Below, piece by piece: positions 62,759 to 64,000 of a stretch of DNA of 64,000 nucleotides (position 1 is its first letter; every line of letters begins with the position of its first letter). Position numbers and translations under genes: made by a program. The notes under the pieces are model-generated. The model searched no databases, had not been told where the DNA came from, and worked only from the letters and a program-made list of their open reading frames with translations. Source of the stretch: Chromobacterium sp. IIBBL 290-4 (lineage in GTDB: Bacteria; Pseudomonadota; Gammaproteobacteria; Burkholderiales; Chromobacteriaceae); NCBI RefSeq assembly GCF_024207115.1, contig NZ_CP100128.1, positions 1,054,001-1,118,000 of the forward strand, given 5' to 3'.

Positions 62759-63789
62759 GGCTATGTCCCAATAATGTGTTGCAAGGGACGACCCACTGCC
62801 TCCTGCAAGCAGTGGCAAGGCTGCATGGTTTGCTGATAGCGCTCCAGCATCCGTCGCCACCCCAGATAGTTTTCAAGGTATTTGGTGGCAACCCCGTGGA
62901 ATCGAGCCATCCAAAGCTTCAAGCGGCTATGGTAGGCATTCACATGCTGGATATGGAACGCCCCCTCGCGTACCCGCTGTCCCGTCTTGGCATGCACGAC
63001 TCGATGGGTAATGCCATGCTGCCTGGCAAAGGTCGAGTACACCGCTGCGCCGTCCGAACACAGGATGGCGTCGCTATCCACCAACGGGGCTAAAGCCGCT
63101 TCCACATGAGCGCCATTGAGCTTCTTCAACTTGAAGTCCGCTATATGTCCCTCTCGGTCCTGCACCACCATGATGGGAATCTGATCCGGCCCGGTTCCCC
63201 GTGTTTGGCTGACGCCACCCCGCTGGCGCGGCGCGCGGGGGAGGCACCGCTGCCCTTTGAATGATTCCAGAATGAAGGTTTCATCTACTTCGACGATGCC
63301 TCGGGCTTGCGCCGCCAGATGGTCTGATGCGCGATGCAAGAAGCGATGCCGCCATAGGAAAGCCGTGTTCTTGCTGATGCCGCATGCACGAGCGGCTGCT
63401 CGCACGGTCAAGCCATCCTGCAGTGCTTGGGCGTAGCTCAGCCAGCGATCGGCCTTGCGCAATTTGGCTAATGGACTGCCCGACAAGGCATTGCAGGTCC
63501 GGTGGCACTGTTTGCAGCGATAACGCCGCAGGCCTCGGCTCCAGCCCCATAACGCCAACTGGTTGGCCTCGGCCTGGCAGTGTGGGCAAGCCGTCAGGTC
63601 AGGCAAGGCGTCCTGAATGGCGTCATGGTGAGTGGGATGTTTAAGCGCAGAAGACAGCAAGCTCCTCTGTTTGAGCGTGAGCTGATCCAGTTGGGCAAGA
63701 AAACGCTGAAAACTCTGGGCATCCATGGCGCGACTCCCGGTCTGCTACTGTATTCAGCATAGCTCCCAACACGGAATTGGGACATAGCC
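62759..63789. mobile_element. Intact IS1595-family insertion sequence with 8-bp target duplication
   Basis: A 1031-bp element bounded by perfect 14-bp terminal inverted repeats, GGCTATGTCCCAAT at the left and ATTGGGACATAGCC at the right. It is flanked by the direct repeat AAAAGAAA (62751-62758 and 63790-63797). It carries one minus-strand transposase gene whose TAG stop lies inside the left terminal repeat. The 8-bp duplication and zinc-ribbon transposase fit IS1595. Perfect ends and an unbroken frame suggest recent insertion. Confidence 0.93.
62761..63726 (-). CDS. IS1595-family transposase
   Basis: A 321-residue transposase. An N-terminal zinc ribbon ([16 protein letters not shown] ... [15 protein letters not shown], about 47-82) is followed by a helix-turn-helix ([24 protein letters not shown], about 106-129). 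The ISXO2-like DDE domain has [14 protein letters not shown] (first Asp), [12 protein letters not shown] (second Asp) and [31 protein letters not shown] (third acidic/Asn region). The frame is uninterrupted, so it may be active. The stop codon overlaps the left inverted repeat. Confidence 0.93.
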   Translation of the reverse strand: MDAQSFQRFLAQLDQLTLKQRSLLSSALKHPTHHDAIQDALPDLTACPHCQAEANQLALWGWSRGLRRYRCKQCHRTCNALSGSPLAKLRKADRWLSYAQALQDGLTVRAAARACGISKNTAFLWRHRFLHRASDHLAAQARGIVEVDETFILESFKGQRCLPRAPRQRGGVSQTRGTGPDQIPIMVVQDREGHIADFKLKKLNGAHVEAALAPLVDSDAILCSDGAAVYSTFARQHGITHRVVHAKTGQRVREGAFHIQHVNAYHSRLKLWMARFHGVATKYLENYLGWRRMLERYQQTMQPCHCLQEAVGRPLQHIIGT

Positions 63790-63794
63790 AAAAG

Positions 63795-63823
63795 AAAAGC
63801 CGACGCAAGCGTCGGCTTTTTTT
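63795..63823. terminator. Bidirectional terminator at the secA 3' end
   Basis: AAAAGCCGACGC (63795-63806) and GCGTCGGCTTTT (63809-63820) form a strong hairpin. The A-rich left flank gives a T tract in the minus direction. The insertion sequence landed within that tract, duplicating it as AAAAGAAA. Confidence 0.88.
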
Positions 63824-63844
63824 CGAACAAACTCAATCAGCGCA

Positions 63845-64000
63845 TCAAGCCAGACGGCCGTGGCACTGCTTGTACTTCATGCCGCTGCCGCAGGGGCAGG
63901 GATCGTTGCGGTTGACGCGCAGTCCTTGCGAGGCCAGCGCTTCCGGCGACAGCGGATTGTCGCTGTCGTCGCCCAGCGCGGAGCCCGGCTCGGCATGCTG
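63845..64000 (-). CDS. secA: Preprotein translocase ATPase SecA, C-terminal end (truncated by the window)
   Basis: Only the last 51 residues are in view. They end [22 protein letters not shown], the zinc-binding SecA C-terminal tail (CxCx8CH) that contacts SecB, preceded by an acidic flexible linker ([17 protein letters not shown]). Stop TGA is at 63845-63847. Other SEC-C-motif proteins share this tail, so the call rests on the linker style and length. The body of the gene lies beyond the window. Confidence 0.72.
   Translation of the reverse strand, partial: QHAEPGSALGDDSDNPLSPEALASQGLRVNRNDPCPCGSGMKYKQCHGRLA

Overview
The window is GC-rich DNA from a betaproteobacterial chromosome. It most resembles the Neisseriales, probably Chromobacteriaceae (a Chromobacterium-like organism). 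I base this on the gene content and arrangement: lptD-surA-pdxA divergent from amgK-murU, rsmB-DUF4390-ntrY-ntrX, fmt-def-LysM-dprA-smg-topA, the proteobacterial-type gshA with gshB, and a secreted GH18 chitinase with a chitin-binding module. The assignment is inferred from reading the sequence; no database was searched. Most of the window is housekeeping chromosome with small accessory insertions.

Layout. 1-2.4 kb: proB and an orphan polyamine-type binding protein. 2.4-3.4 kb: microcin-like cassette A in AT-rich DNA. 3.4-9.0 kb: a nucleotidyltransferase-like gene, ruvB, an FMN riboswitch with ribB-ribE, microcin-like cassette B, then ruvA and ruvC. 9.0-15.4 kb: murU-amgK (cell-wall sugar recycling) divergent from lptD-surA-pdxA (outer-membrane biogenesis, PLP synthesis). 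15.5-23.8 kb: a giant FAD/Fe-S oxidoreductase, a divergent second-type beta clamp, a diguanylate cyclase, a 2-hydroxyacid dehydrogenase and a cysteine hydrolase. 23.8-33.4 kb: chitinase, a His/Lys-rich exported peptide, a CNNM/CorC-type membrane protein, a HIT protein, a chemoreceptor, a sulfurtransferase, an alpha/beta hydrolase, exonuclease III and pyrE. 33.5-41.3 kb: kdpA without kdpBC, a ybaN/heme oxygenase pair, an array of six tRNA-Lys genes, cutA, fxsA, dps, a TonB-like protein and a TlpA-like protein. 41.5-48 kb: a zinc-ribbon gene altered by a repeat, moeB/thiF, ntrX-ntrY, DUF4390 and rsmB. 48-55.6 kb: htpX, fmt, def, a LysM protein, dprA, smg and topA. 55.8-61.6 kb: microcin-like cassette C, dgkA, gshB-gshA, a sugar/nucleoside kinase and a second TlpA-like protein. 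61.6-64 kb: repeats, a DUF2087 gene, an intact IS1595-family element and the 3' end of secA.

The most notable system is a set of three unlinked two-gene cassettes (2.4-3.0, 7.3-7.6 and 56.3-56.9 kb). Each encodes a small glycine-zipper peptide behind a 15-residue double-glycine leader of the microcin V type, beside a different tiny membrane protein that could provide immunity. All three leaders align without gaps (hydrophobic at 4, E8, hydrophobic at 9, G14, G/A15). No peptidase-containing exporter lies in the window, so one would have to act from elsewhere in the genome.

Other points of interest are a dnaN paralogue with an altered clamp pocket and a perfect inverted repeat at its 5' end, an NtrX without a Walker A lysine or GAFTGA loop, and a palindromic repeat family that sits at gene 3' ends and supplies the TAG stop codon of three unrelated genes.
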